Origin: Apoda limacodes | Lineage: Eukaryota > Arthropoda > Insecta > Lepidoptera > Limacodidae | Reading direction: 5' to 3' | Assembly (NCBI GenBank): GCA_946406115.1 | Contig: OX291543.1 | Coordinates: forward strand, 1,366,501-1,430,500 | DNA length: 64,000 nt | Shown: positions 31,201 to 41,629 of the stretch, in pieces | Layout of the letters: every line of letters starts with the position of its first letter | Position numbering within the stretch: position 1 is the first letter of the stretch | The notes under the pieces: generated by a model | What the model was told of the DNA's origin: nothing | Seen by the model: only the letters and a program-made list of their open reading frames with translations | The model's database searches: none | Translations under genes and position numbers: made by a program

Positions 31201-34200
31201 CTTGCTCATAAGCATCTTGAATGGCGTTCATCCTACTACTTAGCTGATCATATCTATAAAGTAACACATCATTTTTGTTCGGCTTTGTGATCAAGGCTGC
31301 AGCAGTTGCTAACGCTATTAATTACGAAAAAAACTAATTTTATGTAAAACCTACTCAAGAAATAGTGTTATGTTTTTGTATATGCCAACTCAGTAGAAGT
31401 AGTAAGACGAAAAAAAACAATATCAAATGTTAGTTGGGTTGATAAAGTGCCAAAAAATGGGCTAATATCAAGTTCAGGTTACAACAAATTTGATATGTAG
31501 GCAGGTACAACAATTGTACAGAGGTAAGCCAAATGTAGGTTGATAACCTCCCTCGCTACCAAAATTATTTTGTCAATGATGACAGGTACAATCTAACCCA
31601 AAAACTACGAGGCGACTCTTAACTTACCTCCATAGGTGATATTGGTGTACCTACATTGACCAAGTCTGTCTGTCCTATGTCTTCTAAGGATACCTAACAG
31701 AGGACATAAAAGGTAGGGAAAAGATCTAACATAAAACAATAAATAAGTAGAAATGTAAGTAACTTCCTTGGTGTAACGTCGACCAAAAATTAATCACAAA
31801 ACACTTATAAATACACTTTTCTGAGAAAATAGATTAATTGTAATTTGTTGAGTATGGATGACAACCATAGAATTTTACCAGAAACAAAACAGGTTGCGTT
31901 CGGAACCAAGAGTTTATACTTGTACCTCTGTAAGTCCGAGATGATCCTGTTGATTTTCATATAGCTCAATGGTGTAGCGTTTGTTAAACACAAACCTTCT
32001 CTGTATCCTGCCACAGGGAGCGTGCAATAGAGTAACAGCAGCTGTTACCTTGTTTAGTATGCTGGTGTGCTTGGTTCCCTTGTTACCTCTCCATAGGCCT
32101 GCCTGCCTCAGTCTTGGGGCACCATCGTCCCCGCTGCCTCCTGTTGAATATATAGGTGGAGCGGTTGGAGCCCTATTAGGATTTCTAAGGCTGCTGTGGA
32201 AGTTGTTCTCATACATCCAGTTAACTGCTTGTTGTAACAGTTAACATTTATAATATCCGTGACAAAGTGGACTCTCCACAAACTCCTTCCGGAGAAAATT
32301 CTCTTAAACAGTATATATGGTAACCCCTGGAGATTCTTTAAATGTGATAAATTGTACACAGAAAGTAATAATTAATGGTTTTAGGTCCCAGTTGGTTATG
32401 ATCACCTCAAGAATGCCACAAAGATCAAACTCAAACTCAGTTTTTTTTCTTCAAATTAGGTTTTTTTTTACAATCACTTTTACTTGAATAGTAAAAGTTA
32501 TTAAATACTATTGTTGCCACTACATCCTCTCCGGGTTGTAAGAGAGAGCATAGTTGTGATTTTGACACATTCCCACCTGAATTCTGTGCATTTGGTGGCG
32601 TGGCATCAGTAAAAACACTGAAAAAAAACGATCTCGAATCCATTCGTAAATAATTTTTGAAGTCTGCCGGTTCTAAAACACTCATAATGTTCACATTTGA
32701 TAACTTTCCGCGCAGCAAAAAATATTCCATCACACATGTTTTTCTTCTTTTTTTTTTCTGCCAATTTTTTGGTATCTGGATTGTACCGGAGCCATCGTTG
32801 TACTCGACACGTCCGACTGCGTCGTGCGCTAGCTGGTAACTAATTAAGTAACAAAATTAGCCAGTGTGATCAGAAGCTTCTTATTAGCTTCTGAAAGTCC
32901 TTGAAGTTTAGTAGCTTCTAATTTAGTCAGGTGTTATAAGCCTTAAGATCTTCCTGTATAAGTTATGTCTCTGCGCCAAAACGACTGCGACGGAGTAAAT
33001 CACGTGAACGCGGCCGTCCACGTCGCAGCCAGCGACGTAGCCGGCACTGCAGCCGCTCCTGCAGCAGGGACAGCAGTAGCTCGCCAACGACATCAAGTGG
33101 TACGAGTCCAGTCACCGAAGCCGTCGGGCACATCGTGTGCGTGACGAGAAAGACACGTGGAAAACCAGGTTTGACCATTTGAGTGCTCAGGTCAGTGCCT
33201 TGACCAATTTCGTCGGTCAATCTGTGGGTGCAGTACCTAATATTAAAATGTGTGCTGAGGATTCGTCATCGGAGGACGATTCCCGCCCGGAAATAATTTT
33301 TAAAGACTTTAGTACAGTGTTAAAATACAAAGGTATAGTTAAAGCGAATGATTATAAATTTGAATTAATTAAAAAACTACAACATTTTGATAGCAAAGAA
33401 TGGTCGGATTTATCTTTTTTTGATGTTCAAAAATCATATTTAGCTGTTCCGGGTTTTAAAGAATTAGAAACTAATGAGGAACTGCGCTATTATGAAAAAT
33501 CCAAGCATTTAGCGTCATTTGAGAAGACATTAGCTTCGCTAACTCATGCTTTTTCACATTATCGTGATCACACCACAATTATATTTAAAAACTATTTTAA
33601 AATGAGTCTCTGAATGTGATCAGAAGTTTTTCGGCTTTAAGAACCAAAATTAATGAGTAAATAGTGGATGATTCAAAATATAACAAAATAACAAGTGACA
33701 TCTTACAAATTTTGCGTAGTAAACGAGCAGACATTATAGCGAATCGTCGGAATGAAATTTTAAAAGGAGTGTCTGATCCAGTGACTGCAGCAGGTTTTCG
33801 TAAAATACCACCTACCCACGAAAATTTATTTAATTCAGATAAATTACGGGATTTTCTCAAGGCTGAAGGAGGTTTAAACAAGGTTTTTTCACAGCCTAAA
33901 ATTAAAAGGTCTATTGCCCAGCGAACGGGTTTTAAGTTTTCTAACCAAAATTATATTCCCCAATCTATAAATCCCATTCTTTTCAATTTTGCAAAAAACC
34001 GAACGTTCACGGGATCAGACTATCCTCAACCGAGTACGTCTAAAGATTATAGAACCTTGCAAAAAAGGAAGCAACCACACCGACACCGCGGACAAGGCGG
34101 CCGCTCTAAAAGACGTCGGGATTTTTTCTGACTATCCCAATTTTCAAGCGGGTTGCCAGGTTCACTACCGCCATCGATGGTCAATATATAATGAAGTTAA

Positions 34201-37200
34201 TTTCTGAACTTCGTCTGCCTTTTTATAAGAAGCCAACGCTAATTTGGCCAACTACAGAAATCATGAATGCTTTCCAAACTCCCTCTTACCCCGTAATGGA
34301 CAAGGAGATGTCGAAAATTGTTAGAAAAAAGAGCAATAGAGCCCGTATCCCGAGTTTTCTTTCCAAAATTTTTCCTCGTACAGAAAGCAGACGAGGAAAT
34401 CGCCCAGTTTTCAATCTAAAGGAACTCAACAATTTCAAACTTATATCCCACTTCAGTATCCCAAAGTACCACGGTCCCATCGAAGGTTTTTAAGATTGGT
34501 ATTCAAGGGCACAATTTACCAGATGACGTCTCTACCTTTCGGCATATCATGCGCTCCAAAGATTTTCGCCACATTAACCAACTTCGTAGCAGAAAAACTT
34601 CGAAAAAAGGGGATTCGAATTATAGTATAGCTCACTGATTTCTTGATAGCCAATCAGGACCCATTCGTTTTAAGCAGACATTTAAGGAAGATAGTAACTT
34701 TCATGGAATACCTAGGCTGGACATTGAATTACAAGAAATCCATAATGAATCCCCAGAATGAAATCGAATTTCTTGGAGTCTTTTGGAATACGACAAAAAA
34801 ATTGCAAGTTTCTATCGAACCGGAAAATTCTACAAATAAGGAAAGATGTTACGAAGATGTTAGATCAGAGCGTGCGTTATTCCAGGAGGGTAAAGTCCCT
34901 CCTAGGAAGATTAAATTTCGCGAGTTTTGTAGTGCCTCTCGGTCGACTACATTGTCGCAACCTTCAGCTAGTCAGTCGCGAAATCCAGTGGTCAAGTCCC
35001 GGGAGTCTCCGTCATTTGCCTCTGCCAGTCATCGAGGTTCTTCGATGGTGGTGAAGAATGTGGGAAGTCGATCGGGGATTCACTTACCACTAATATTGGG
35101 GGGCTCATTTGAACGACCCAATCCTACCAGGGAAGTGGAATCAAGAACAGAAAAATTGGCAGTCAAATCAAAAAGAACTGCATGCAATTTTCAGCGCTCT
35201 TCGAGCTGATCAGAAAACAATATACAACTCTACGATTCTAATACAGTCATGCAATTTTCAGCGGTCTTCGAGCTGGTCAGAAAACCATATACAACTCTAC
35301 GATTCTAATACAGTCAGACAATCGGACGGCATTAAGCTTACCTAAAAAACGAGGGGGGGGGGGGCAGATCAAAGGAAACTACTGACAGAAACACAAAAGA
35401 TTTTGACTTTTGCCCAATCCTTGCACCTTCAAATCGTAACCCAACATCTTCTAGGATCATTGAACACAATAGCAGATCGATCGACTATCCAGAGGGAAAC
35501 CTCTATCAGAATGGCATTTGTCCCCTCAAGCTGTTCAGAAAATTGTACTAGAGTTCAGTCAATCAGAGATCGATCTTTTCGCCTCCGAGCGAACTCACGT
35601 GGTCCCACAATATGTCAGTCGAGACCACCGAGATCTGCTGGCTGTATATTGCAACGCATTCAGCCGACCTTGGAGACACTAGCTGGCCTGGGTCTTTCCT
35701 CCACCATTCCTGATGCCTCGGGTGTTAAGTCACTTGAACGTATCAAGAGGACGCTTTATAGTATAGCCCCACAATTCGTCGCCCGATACAAATCAAGAAT
35801 ATCAAGTATCACCTGATAGACATGAACACCGGATGTCCTTCACCACATGTCAAGCACCTGGAACTGGAAGCATGGCTGATTGGGGCTGGGAGTCCCTTAT
35901 GAGGACCTGGACAGAAGAAGAACGAACTCTTATGAGGTCTAGTTGGCGAAAGTCTACCCTAACTTCATATCGCCCGGCCTGGAATAGATGGTTACTGTGG
36001 TGCAACAAAAATAATGTCCCTGGGTTTTTCCCAAAGCCTGTAGATTGAGCTAGATTCGTTGCTAATTTGTTCACTACTGAAGATTTAGCCCACAGTACCA
36101 TAGTTGTGCATAAGTCTGTTAATTCTACATTTTGCGAACCCCGTCTTGGTATGAAATTGAGTGACAATATTGTAGTGAAGCATATTTTAAAAGCCATTTC
36201 TCTAAGAAAACCTAAGATACCCAGACCCATATGGGACCCTCGTCAAGTTGTAACATGGTTAACTGATAATTCCCCAGTAGAACCAACTCTGTATGAGGCG
36301 TCGCGCATATGCGCCTTCCACCGACAATCGGCTTGGAAATTATTAGACCATCCGAATGAAAAAATTAGTCCAATGTTTTTGATACGCAAGGTTCTGTCTC
36401 TTTCGTCTGATAGGAGGGAGTCAAATTCGGCATTATTTTCTACTTGTATAGAGGGCCTATCATTAGTTCAGTAGGAGGTACTATCATTGGGTCATGGATA
36501 AAATCGGTATAACAGGATGCCAGCATTAACAGCCCTCCTGGCACAGCTAGATCAGCTGTATCTTCATTAAATGGGTTACAAAACTTTCCAATAGATATAA
36601 TTTTAGAAAAAGGTAATTGGAAAAGTGAAAACACTTTCCATCGCTTTTAGAAAAGGCAGGTTATTAGTAAGGAACAAGAAAATAATTGTAGTTTAATCTT
36701 ATCTAATTATTTCCAAACAGCCTGATTTAGTTTTGTTATTTGATTAAATTTTCAATTTTAGGTTTGTTTGAATAGAATTTTTGCTTATTAATATAACAAG
36801 TGAAACTTTATTATTTTTAATTTATTTATTAATCATACATTAAATATTCATATGCGGTCACCTAACTACTCACCAGGTGATATCAAACACGTCTCACAAC
36901 CCGGAGAAGACGGACGTAGGGGCCACACTATGGGGATTTTACCTACCATTAAAATGCTTATTGTGGTCCAGGAGTCCTCTCCGGGCCTATTGAGGCCTAC
37001 CTGGTGAGACGCAATGACGAACGAAATAGTGCACACTGGTGGGTGGGCGGTGACCGGAAGTATTGATTTGACTGCCACGTATACGCGTCAGTGGCACCAA
37101 ATGCACAGAATTCAGGCGGAAATGTGTCGAACTCACAACTATGCTCTCTCTCAGAACCCGGAGAGGAGTCCAGGACCACATTAAGGAATTTAATGGTAGG

Positions 37201-40200
37201 TAAAAATCCCATTATTTGAAATCCCGTTCTCAATGTGGATATGTACCGAGAAGAATCCGGCAAGAAACTTGATAGTTACTTTTTTATAAAGAGGTTAATT
37301 TGGGTTAACATAACTAGTATACATCATGCAAAAAATACAAATAAAATCATCAATGTTTCAAATTAAAGGAAAATCTTAAAAAACAACAACACAATATAAA
37401 AAACACTTTCAAACATTTTGTATTATTTTAATTTGGTTTACCTACGCTGCCTGTAATTGAGCATCTTCAGTCCCATGTATGTTTATCATTTAAATACTCT
37501 AAAATATTGTAGTATGCTTTTTTACAAAGTTTTATGTAATTGAAAGCTTTTGATTTATTAGGAACTTTGTTGTAAAAGTGTAATCATTACCCCATAAAAG
37601 AGTTACTAATTTTGTGTAGATGCACAACAACAGCTATTTTTTACTCTAGTATTTACTTTGTGAATGTCACTTTTTTTGTTGTATCTGTACATATTTTGAT
37701 AAACATATAAAATATTTTCTAGATTTTCAATTCTAGAACCTTTGCGTTCTATTTATAAATGATATTCACATGTTTTTTACATATTCTTATTTCTTTTTAA
37801 TGCTGATGATCCAAAGTAATATAGTGTCATATCGTATAATCGAGAATTATGTCAGAGTGCAACTGGATTTTTTTACATTTATTTAAATTTATTGGACTCA
37901 CAATTAGAATTTGCCGTATCTATATGGGATCCTTTGTATAAAACTACTACTTTAGAATAAGTTAAAAAAAAGGTTTTGGGTACCTCACGTTACAAGTGTC
38001 CTGGTAATGTTTTATCTTTTTGTTTTGACTACAAAAGTTTCATCTTCATTACTTAGACTTAACCAATTCCTTAGTGAAACGGACATTATTCCTCACCACC
38101 AATTTGGTTTCTGTAAATATCACTTCACAACTGAGCAAATGCACAGAGTCTACCTCGCAATGCGTCAGTGTCTGGACAGTAAGGAGTACTGCTCAGCTGC
38201 TTTCGTTATGATGTCCAGCAGGTTTTTAACAGAGTCTGGCACAGGTTGTGAAATACCTCTGGCTTACATGGAGAGATCACATAAAACAAAAAACGTGATG
38301 AAAACAACCTTCGATTTAGGAATTTGCTGTCTCTTAGGAAATTAATCTGTATTGTAACTGTCCAACAAACTCCTAATCTACAACTCTATAATATAACAGA
38401 TTTGGACCTATGTTGTCTCAAATGTGGTCCATTGCAAGCAAATCAAATGTTGAGAGTCTACAGAGAAATCTACAACGATCGCCTTACTGCCCATCCTGAT
38501 CCTAAGAATCATGATGTGCCTACTTAGATTCACTAACATTTTATAACTTATGTGGTAATAAGGTAGTCTGTGTTGGGTTGTGTAATAGTTTATGCTAAAG
38601 TCATACCTGTCCTCAACGTGAGGCGGTCTTCACAGGATTTTTTCTGTAGGACGTTGTCGCACAATGCCAGTGAGCGCGCGCCTTTACGTCATATGGTTTA
38701 TGCGTACAAGCATATTGATATACTTAGTACATCTGAAAGAACCTATATAAAGATAAAGAAGTATTATTGGAAAACTTTCGTCTTATAAGTTGATGGAATT
38801 GTTTTTTTTTTACTTGTATTATATTGAATATGTTATGTATATATCTATGGCTGATGTGTCATATAATTTGTATTCTATTTGTATTAGTACTTTAAACTGA
38901 ATTTTGATTATTAAACTAACCTACCTCAACCTTAACCTTACCAACTTTTATTTTTTTATTTTATTATTTTTATTTTTTATCAAGTCATACTGAAACACTA
39001 ATGTAACTGTTTGTCAATTCAAATAAAAACAATAAAATTTTTGTTCACCCCTTTAGGAATAAGTGTCTGATGGTCATTAATATTATATAAATCATGGCCC
39101 GCAGGTTTGCATGCCTTGAAAAGTAGCTGATTACTTTTAAATTCCTCAGGTATCCAGAAGTGGCTACCAAGTACAGAATCCAAGATGGTCCCACAAGTAG
39201 ACAGCTCCCGACTGTGCTACTGCTTAGCGGTGGGGAGGAGAAGCTGAGGAGGCCCCAGCCTGACCACTCGGGGAAGTTGCAGAAGTAAGTATCAATGAAA
39301 ATTATTTTTATACCACTAAGATATACCACTTTTAAGAGAGGTAGGGCACTGCAAGTACTCGCTCTATTAAGCCACCCGAACAACTAAAGCAGGGCATAGC
39401 GAGTACTTGCTCGAATGAGCGGCCCGAATTGGGGAAGTACCTCCACCTTACAGAACACCGCGGCCATAATTACACTAACGTTGAGTAGTGTTGTGTTCCT
39501 GGCGGTGAGTAAGGTTGCCAGAGCTCTCTTTGAGGATTCGCTACGTGGACAGCGGAGGACCGGCGGTGCTTGTTGTTGTCATTGCTCGGTGTAGACACGG
39601 CGCTGTCGCCGCTTTTAGAGCCTTGAAGACAGAAACCTGTCGATATTGTGGTTGCGCATAGATCACGGCGGCCACACTCGTATCTATGCGTGCTTATACA
39701 GGTCTCATAGCGGTGACACGGACGTAACTCGACTCTTCACGCACCTGAGTTTGACGACTGACAAAGTTCTAGAGCAATATCCCACAGCAGAACTAGTTCT
39801 TTTGGGAGACTTTAAAGCCCACCATCGTAAGTAGCTCGGTTCTCGAACCAATAACTATGCAGGGACATCTGCTTATGAATTTGCTCTGACCTATGGATTC
39901 TCTCAGCTGGTACTTTCTCCAACGAGAATACCAGATATAGAGGACCATACGAGCTCCTTACTGGACCTTCTGCTGACTACTCGTACGGACGGATACTCCG
40001 TCTCAGTGGATGCGCCTCTTGGCCCCTCGGACCACTGTCTTGTTCGGACTCAAATGTCATGCACACAACCTGATCCATCTGGCCCAACTAATTGTCGTCG
40101 TGTGTGGCACTATAAGTCGGCAGACTGGGATGGATTGCGAGAATTTTATGCAACGTACCCGTGGAGGCAGATCTGCTTTAACTCAGAAGATCCTGACGTC

Positions 40201-41598
40201 TGCGCAGCCGCAGTCACTGAGACAATCCTCGCTGGTATGGTAGAAAGCTTTGTTTTAGATACCACGCAAAAGAAATCGGACAATCACGAAAGCTTCTTGG
40301 ACGGTGGATTCATTAGGAAATGCGGTATCTGTTCTCAAAAGAGGAGGCATTTCGGTCTGGATCTTAGTTTTGCATTAATAATTTCAAATTTATTTCTCCG
40401 TTTTGTTTGAAAATTCTATTTTTTAATTTGTGTTACAAATAGTTTTATTGTGTTGATAAGATCTCATGTAAAGTACGTTTTGGTAATTTTTTGGTTAAAG
40501 AGTAATTATTATGGCTCCCATTTCCCGTATGAGCGTTAAATGGGCTCTCATTATCCGCATTTGTCGGGTAATAGGAGCGACTTAGTAGGCTACAATTACC
40601 CTGTTCTCCCCTACAAGCTTTGCTTTTGCAATCAGGTGGCGCTGTGTGTGATGTCAAGGATCATTTTTTTTATTTATTTATTTAGTTGTTTTTTTTTAAT
40701 TTTACAAGATACAGGCAATCCCAAATCCAATTGTACAGCAATCTTAAAATATCTGGTATAAAAGCCAACCCTTATCAGCCTCATACGTCCTTATTTGTGG
40801 ACGTCACATATGTTTATTTTTTGACATATGCCGGTTTCATCACGATTCAGAAAAAGACTCTTTGGTACACGCGGGGCTCGAACCTCCGATACTCAGAATG
40901 TAACTTAAAATCGAAACTCCTTGGCCACCACCGGCTTTTAAAAGTTTTATTTTACCATATATTTTGATAACATATCACAAGCTTCTGCTGTCCGTCCGTC
41001 CGTCCGTCGGTCACCAGGCTGTTTCTTATGAACCGTGATAGTCAGACAGTTAAAATGTTCACAGAAGATGTATTTCTGTTCCGCTATAACAACAAATACT
41101 AAAAAACAGAATAAAATAAATATTTAAGGGGGTTCCAATACAACAAACGTGATTTTATGCTCGTGTTTGCTCGATATTGATAACGGCAACAGGTTGACGC
41201 TTGAAATATTCACAGAATATTTAGTTATATATTCACTTTAAAATAAATCATTAAATCAAAATAAAACAAATATTTAAGGGGGCTCCCATACAACAAACGT
41301 TTTTTGTTGTTTTCATAGATACTGGTATGGAACCCTTCGTGCGCGAGTCCGACTCGCACTTGGCCGATTTTTGTTTTACAATATAATTTTGATAACATAC
41401 CACAAGCTTTATTGTTGTTGTTTATTTTATAATATAATTATGATAACATATCACAAGCTTGTATTGATAAAACATGTTTCCTTTTTCAGGTTTTTATTCT
41501 CCAAAGACAATGTAAAGGCAGCTTTTGACCTGGACGGCGTTTATCAACACTGTAAAGAAAAACTTGCAGCTTCGAAGACTGACAAAAAGACGCAGTAG
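27967..41598 (+). CDS. TMX2: Thioredoxin-related transmembrane protein 2 (TMX2), overall entry
   Basis: TMX2 is an ER-membrane member of the protein disulfide isomerase family, concentrated at ER-mitochondria contacts in vertebrates. Four coding exons (27967-28259, 28341-28604, 39150-39284, 41490-41598) splice in phase to 266 codons plus a stop, slightly shorter than the ~296-residue human protein. The N-terminal third is hydrophobic (IILCALLLP and similar segments). It is followed by the family hallmark [12 protein letters not shown] and the thioredoxin fold with [18 protein letters not shown] and [18 protein letters not shown]. The usual CxxC active site is reduced to WHPAC, as human TMX2 has the non-standard SNDC. 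It lies head-to-head with CCT7. Intron 3 (28605-39149) holds BEL/Pao, DIRS and LINE remnants. Polyadenylation signals AATAAA occur at 41630 and 42290. All exons appear intact. Confidence 0.94.
28341..28604 (+). CDS. TMX2: TMX2 exon 2
   Basis: After the TTGCAG acceptor it reads [19 protein letters not shown], then [20 protein letters not shown], then [20 protein letters not shown], ending KLDVG and two bases of Arg at donor GTTGTT. The WHPAC sequence keeps only the second Cys of a thioredoxin CxxC. Confidence 0.94.
28605..29294. other. TMX2 intron 3, left part
   Basis: AT-rich intron with no recognisable element before the BEL/Pao remnant. Confidence 0.4.
29295..30960 (-). mobile_element. BEL/Pao LTR retrotransposon pol remnant
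   Basis: Minus-strand pieces appear in pol order. RNase H region (30420-30900): [36 protein letters not shown], and [15 protein letters not shown]. Integrase region (29680-30260): [46 protein letters not shown] and [14 protein letters not shown]. Integrase C-terminus (29300-29640): [13 protein letters not shown] with PLTALPEY-like decay. It is frame-shifted, with no LTRs identified. A LINE-A tail at 30318-30411 interrupts it. Confidence 0.85.
30318..30411 (-). mobile_element. LINE-A 3' tail fragment
   Basis: Poly(T) then ATACGACTAAGGTGGCAAAC, and AAGCGGTCACCGTCGCCTAT, the reverse complement of the LINE-A 3' end. It is 5'-truncated to about 90 bp and inserted within the BEL/Pao remnant. Confidence 0.85.
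30966..31023 (+). mobile_element. LINE-A 3' tail fragment
   Basis: CCATCATGCGGACCGTATGC, then CCACCTTAGTGGTATT and poly(A), in the opposite orientation to the 30318 tail. Confidence 0.85.
31024..31914. other. TMX2 intron 3, unassigned
   Basis: The minus strand at 31013-31294 has a 93-codon ORF ([20 protein letters not shown] then a Pro/Ser/Gly-rich part) that could be a retroelement gag piece but is unrecognised. The rest is intron-like. Confidence 0.25.
31915..32230 (-). mobile_element. RNase-H-type LINE remnant (I/R1-like)
   Basis: Minus frames read [30 protein letters not shown], then [20 protein letters not shown] and [19 protein letters not shown]. The RTTPTAALE..LGLPPL block is the linker between RT and RNase H in I/R1-type LINEs. 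Only this region survives. Confidence 0.6.
32437..32733 (-). pseudogene. Possible Harbinger-like transposase start (weak)
   Basis: A 98-codon ORF contains [18 protein letters not shown], which resembles the FKNFLRMD..SF motif near the start of PIF/Harbinger nucleases. Nothing downstream supports it, so it is recorded only as a possibility. Confidence 0.22.
32965..34131 (+). pseudogene. DIRS gag-like ORF (broken)
   Basis: An Arg/Ser-rich N-terminus ([20 protein letters not shown] in one frame) continues after a frameshift as [20 protein letters not shown], then an acidic and helical region ([19 protein letters not shown]) to 33613. After a stop, the second part (33664-34131) has [20 protein letters not shown] and ends in a Lys/Arg-rich tail. 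It is probably the nucleocapsid-like protein of the element. Confidence 0.65.
34132..35800 (+). pseudogene. DIRS reverse transcriptase/RNase H (broken)
   Basis: The RT begins [17 protein letters not shown], with [18 protein letters not shown] and [14 protein letters not shown], then [18 protein letters not shown]. The catalytic Y-L-D-D codons at 34628-34639 read stop-Leu-Thr-Asp. It continues [42 protein letters not shown]. The RNase H part ([18 protein letters not shown]) is disrupted by a 67-bp tandem duplication (35181-35314). Confidence 0.75.
35181..35314. repeat. 67-bp tandem duplication
   Basis: 35181-35247 and 35248-35314 are head-to-tail copies differing at a few bases (GCGCTCTTCGAGCTGAT versus GCGGTCTTCGAGCTGGT). 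Because 67 is not a multiple of 3 it shifts the RNase H reading frame. Confidence 0.95.
35833..36710 (+). pseudogene. DIRS tyrosine recombinase (broken)
   Basis: The N-terminal core-binding domain reads [35 protein letters not shown], then (after a TGA) [38 protein letters not shown] and [11 protein letters not shown]. The catalytic part continues with a stop, [15 protein letters not shown] (the box containing the second catalytic Arg) and [15 protein letters not shown]. The next codon, where the nucleophilic Tyr is expected, is TAG (36648-36650). Confidence 0.75.
36746..37984. other. TMX2 intron 3, unassigned
   Basis: At 36850-37230 a GC-richer part carries partially inverted segments (CACCAGGTGA at 36871 with ACCTGGTGAGAC at 36999, CCAGGAGTCCTCTCCGGG at 36966 with CCCGGAGAGGAGTCCAGG at 37157), so it is a foldback or MITE-like block. 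The rest is AT-rich with nothing recognised. Confidence 0.45.
37985..38530 (+). mobile_element. Jockey-like LINE fragments
   Basis: RT pieces [38 protein letters not shown] and SKEYCSAAF, then a jump to the C-terminal part with IWTY and [13 protein letters not shown]. It is heavily deleted and inactive, and lies in TMX2 intron 3 upstream of exon 3. Confidence 0.75.
38531..39149. other. TMX2 intron 3, right end
   Basis: AT-rich intron up to exon 3 with T/A homopolymers. No element recognised. Confidence 0.4.
39150..39284 (+). CDS. TMX2: TMX2 exon 3
   Basis: Encodes [36 protein letters not shown] and SGKLQ. It includes the conserved cis-proline region (QLPT) of the thioredoxin fold. Acceptor is CCTCAG and donor GTAAGT. 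A rearranged LINE-A copy begins only 45 bp past the donor. Confidence 0.95.
39330..40240 (+). mobile_element. LINE-A copy, rearranged
   Basis: It starts with the shared 5' end TTTTAAGAGAGG and about 270 bp of leader. An internal deletion then joins the leader to the endonuclease coding region at GACACGGCGCTGTCGCCGC (39595-39613). Coding similarity runs through [13 protein letters not shown], a stop at the HHRK position, then [12 protein letters not shown], and stops abruptly at 40240 (GCTGGTATGG). It has no 3' end or poly(A), so sequence downstream was replaced or deleted. It is inactive, and lies 45 bp after TMX2 exon 3. Confidence 0.9.
40241..40800. other. TMX2 intron 3b, unassigned
   Basis: The LINE-A reading frame runs on without a stop into [20 protein letters not shown] and [15 protein letters not shown]. 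That piece looks like part of another mobile-element protein (Cys pair plus basic residues) but is unrecognised. The rest is AT-rich intron. Confidence 0.3.
40845..40945 (-). repeat. tRNA-derived SINE head
   Basis: The minus strand reads GCCGGTGGTGGCCAAGGAGT (A box-like), then ATCGGAGGTTCGAGCCCCGC (a good B box). It is typical of insect tRNA-derived SINE heads; the acceptor stem is not convincing. Confidence 0.6.
40981..41375. repeat. Dispersed lepidopteran-type repeat, GCGAGTCCGACTCGC end
   Basis: It begins with (GTCC)n and ends ACCCTTCGTGCGCGAGTCC, then GACTCGCACTTGGCCGA. Internally a segment (ATTTAAGGGGG, CCAATACAACAAACGT) is duplicated at 41123 and 41272. Related decayed copies are at 16980, 23921 and 26937. 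I remember this end sequence from many moth introns. Confidence 0.65.
41490..41598 (+). CDS. TMX2: TMX2 exon 4 (terminal coding exon)
   Basis: Encodes [20 protein letters not shown], then a Lys-rich tail ending DKKTQ and TAG. The basic tail corresponds to the KKDK-type ER-retrieval end of vertebrate TMX2. Acceptor is TTTTTCAG. Confidence 0.94.
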
Positions 41599-41629
41599 AT
41601 ACGGTATCAAAGTATTCCAGTCACTTAGA

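Larger units (their letters stand above)
32842..36745 (+). mobile_element. DIRS-type tyrosine-recombinase retrotransposon (inactive)
   Basis: The order is gag, RT/RNase H, tyrosine recombinase, with no integrase or protease, as in DIRS elements. Candidate inverted terminal repeats, typical of DIRS, are AATTAAGTAACAAAATTA at 32842 and its diverged reverse complement near 36722-36745. Multiple stops and frameshifts, including in catalytic codons, show it is dead. It lies in TMX2 intron 3 in the same orientation as the gene. Confidence 0.85.

Noticed and set aside
32437..32733. Firm PIF/Harbinger transposase call
   Set aside because: Only one short motif (FKNYLRMD) is suggestive, and no catalytic region follows.
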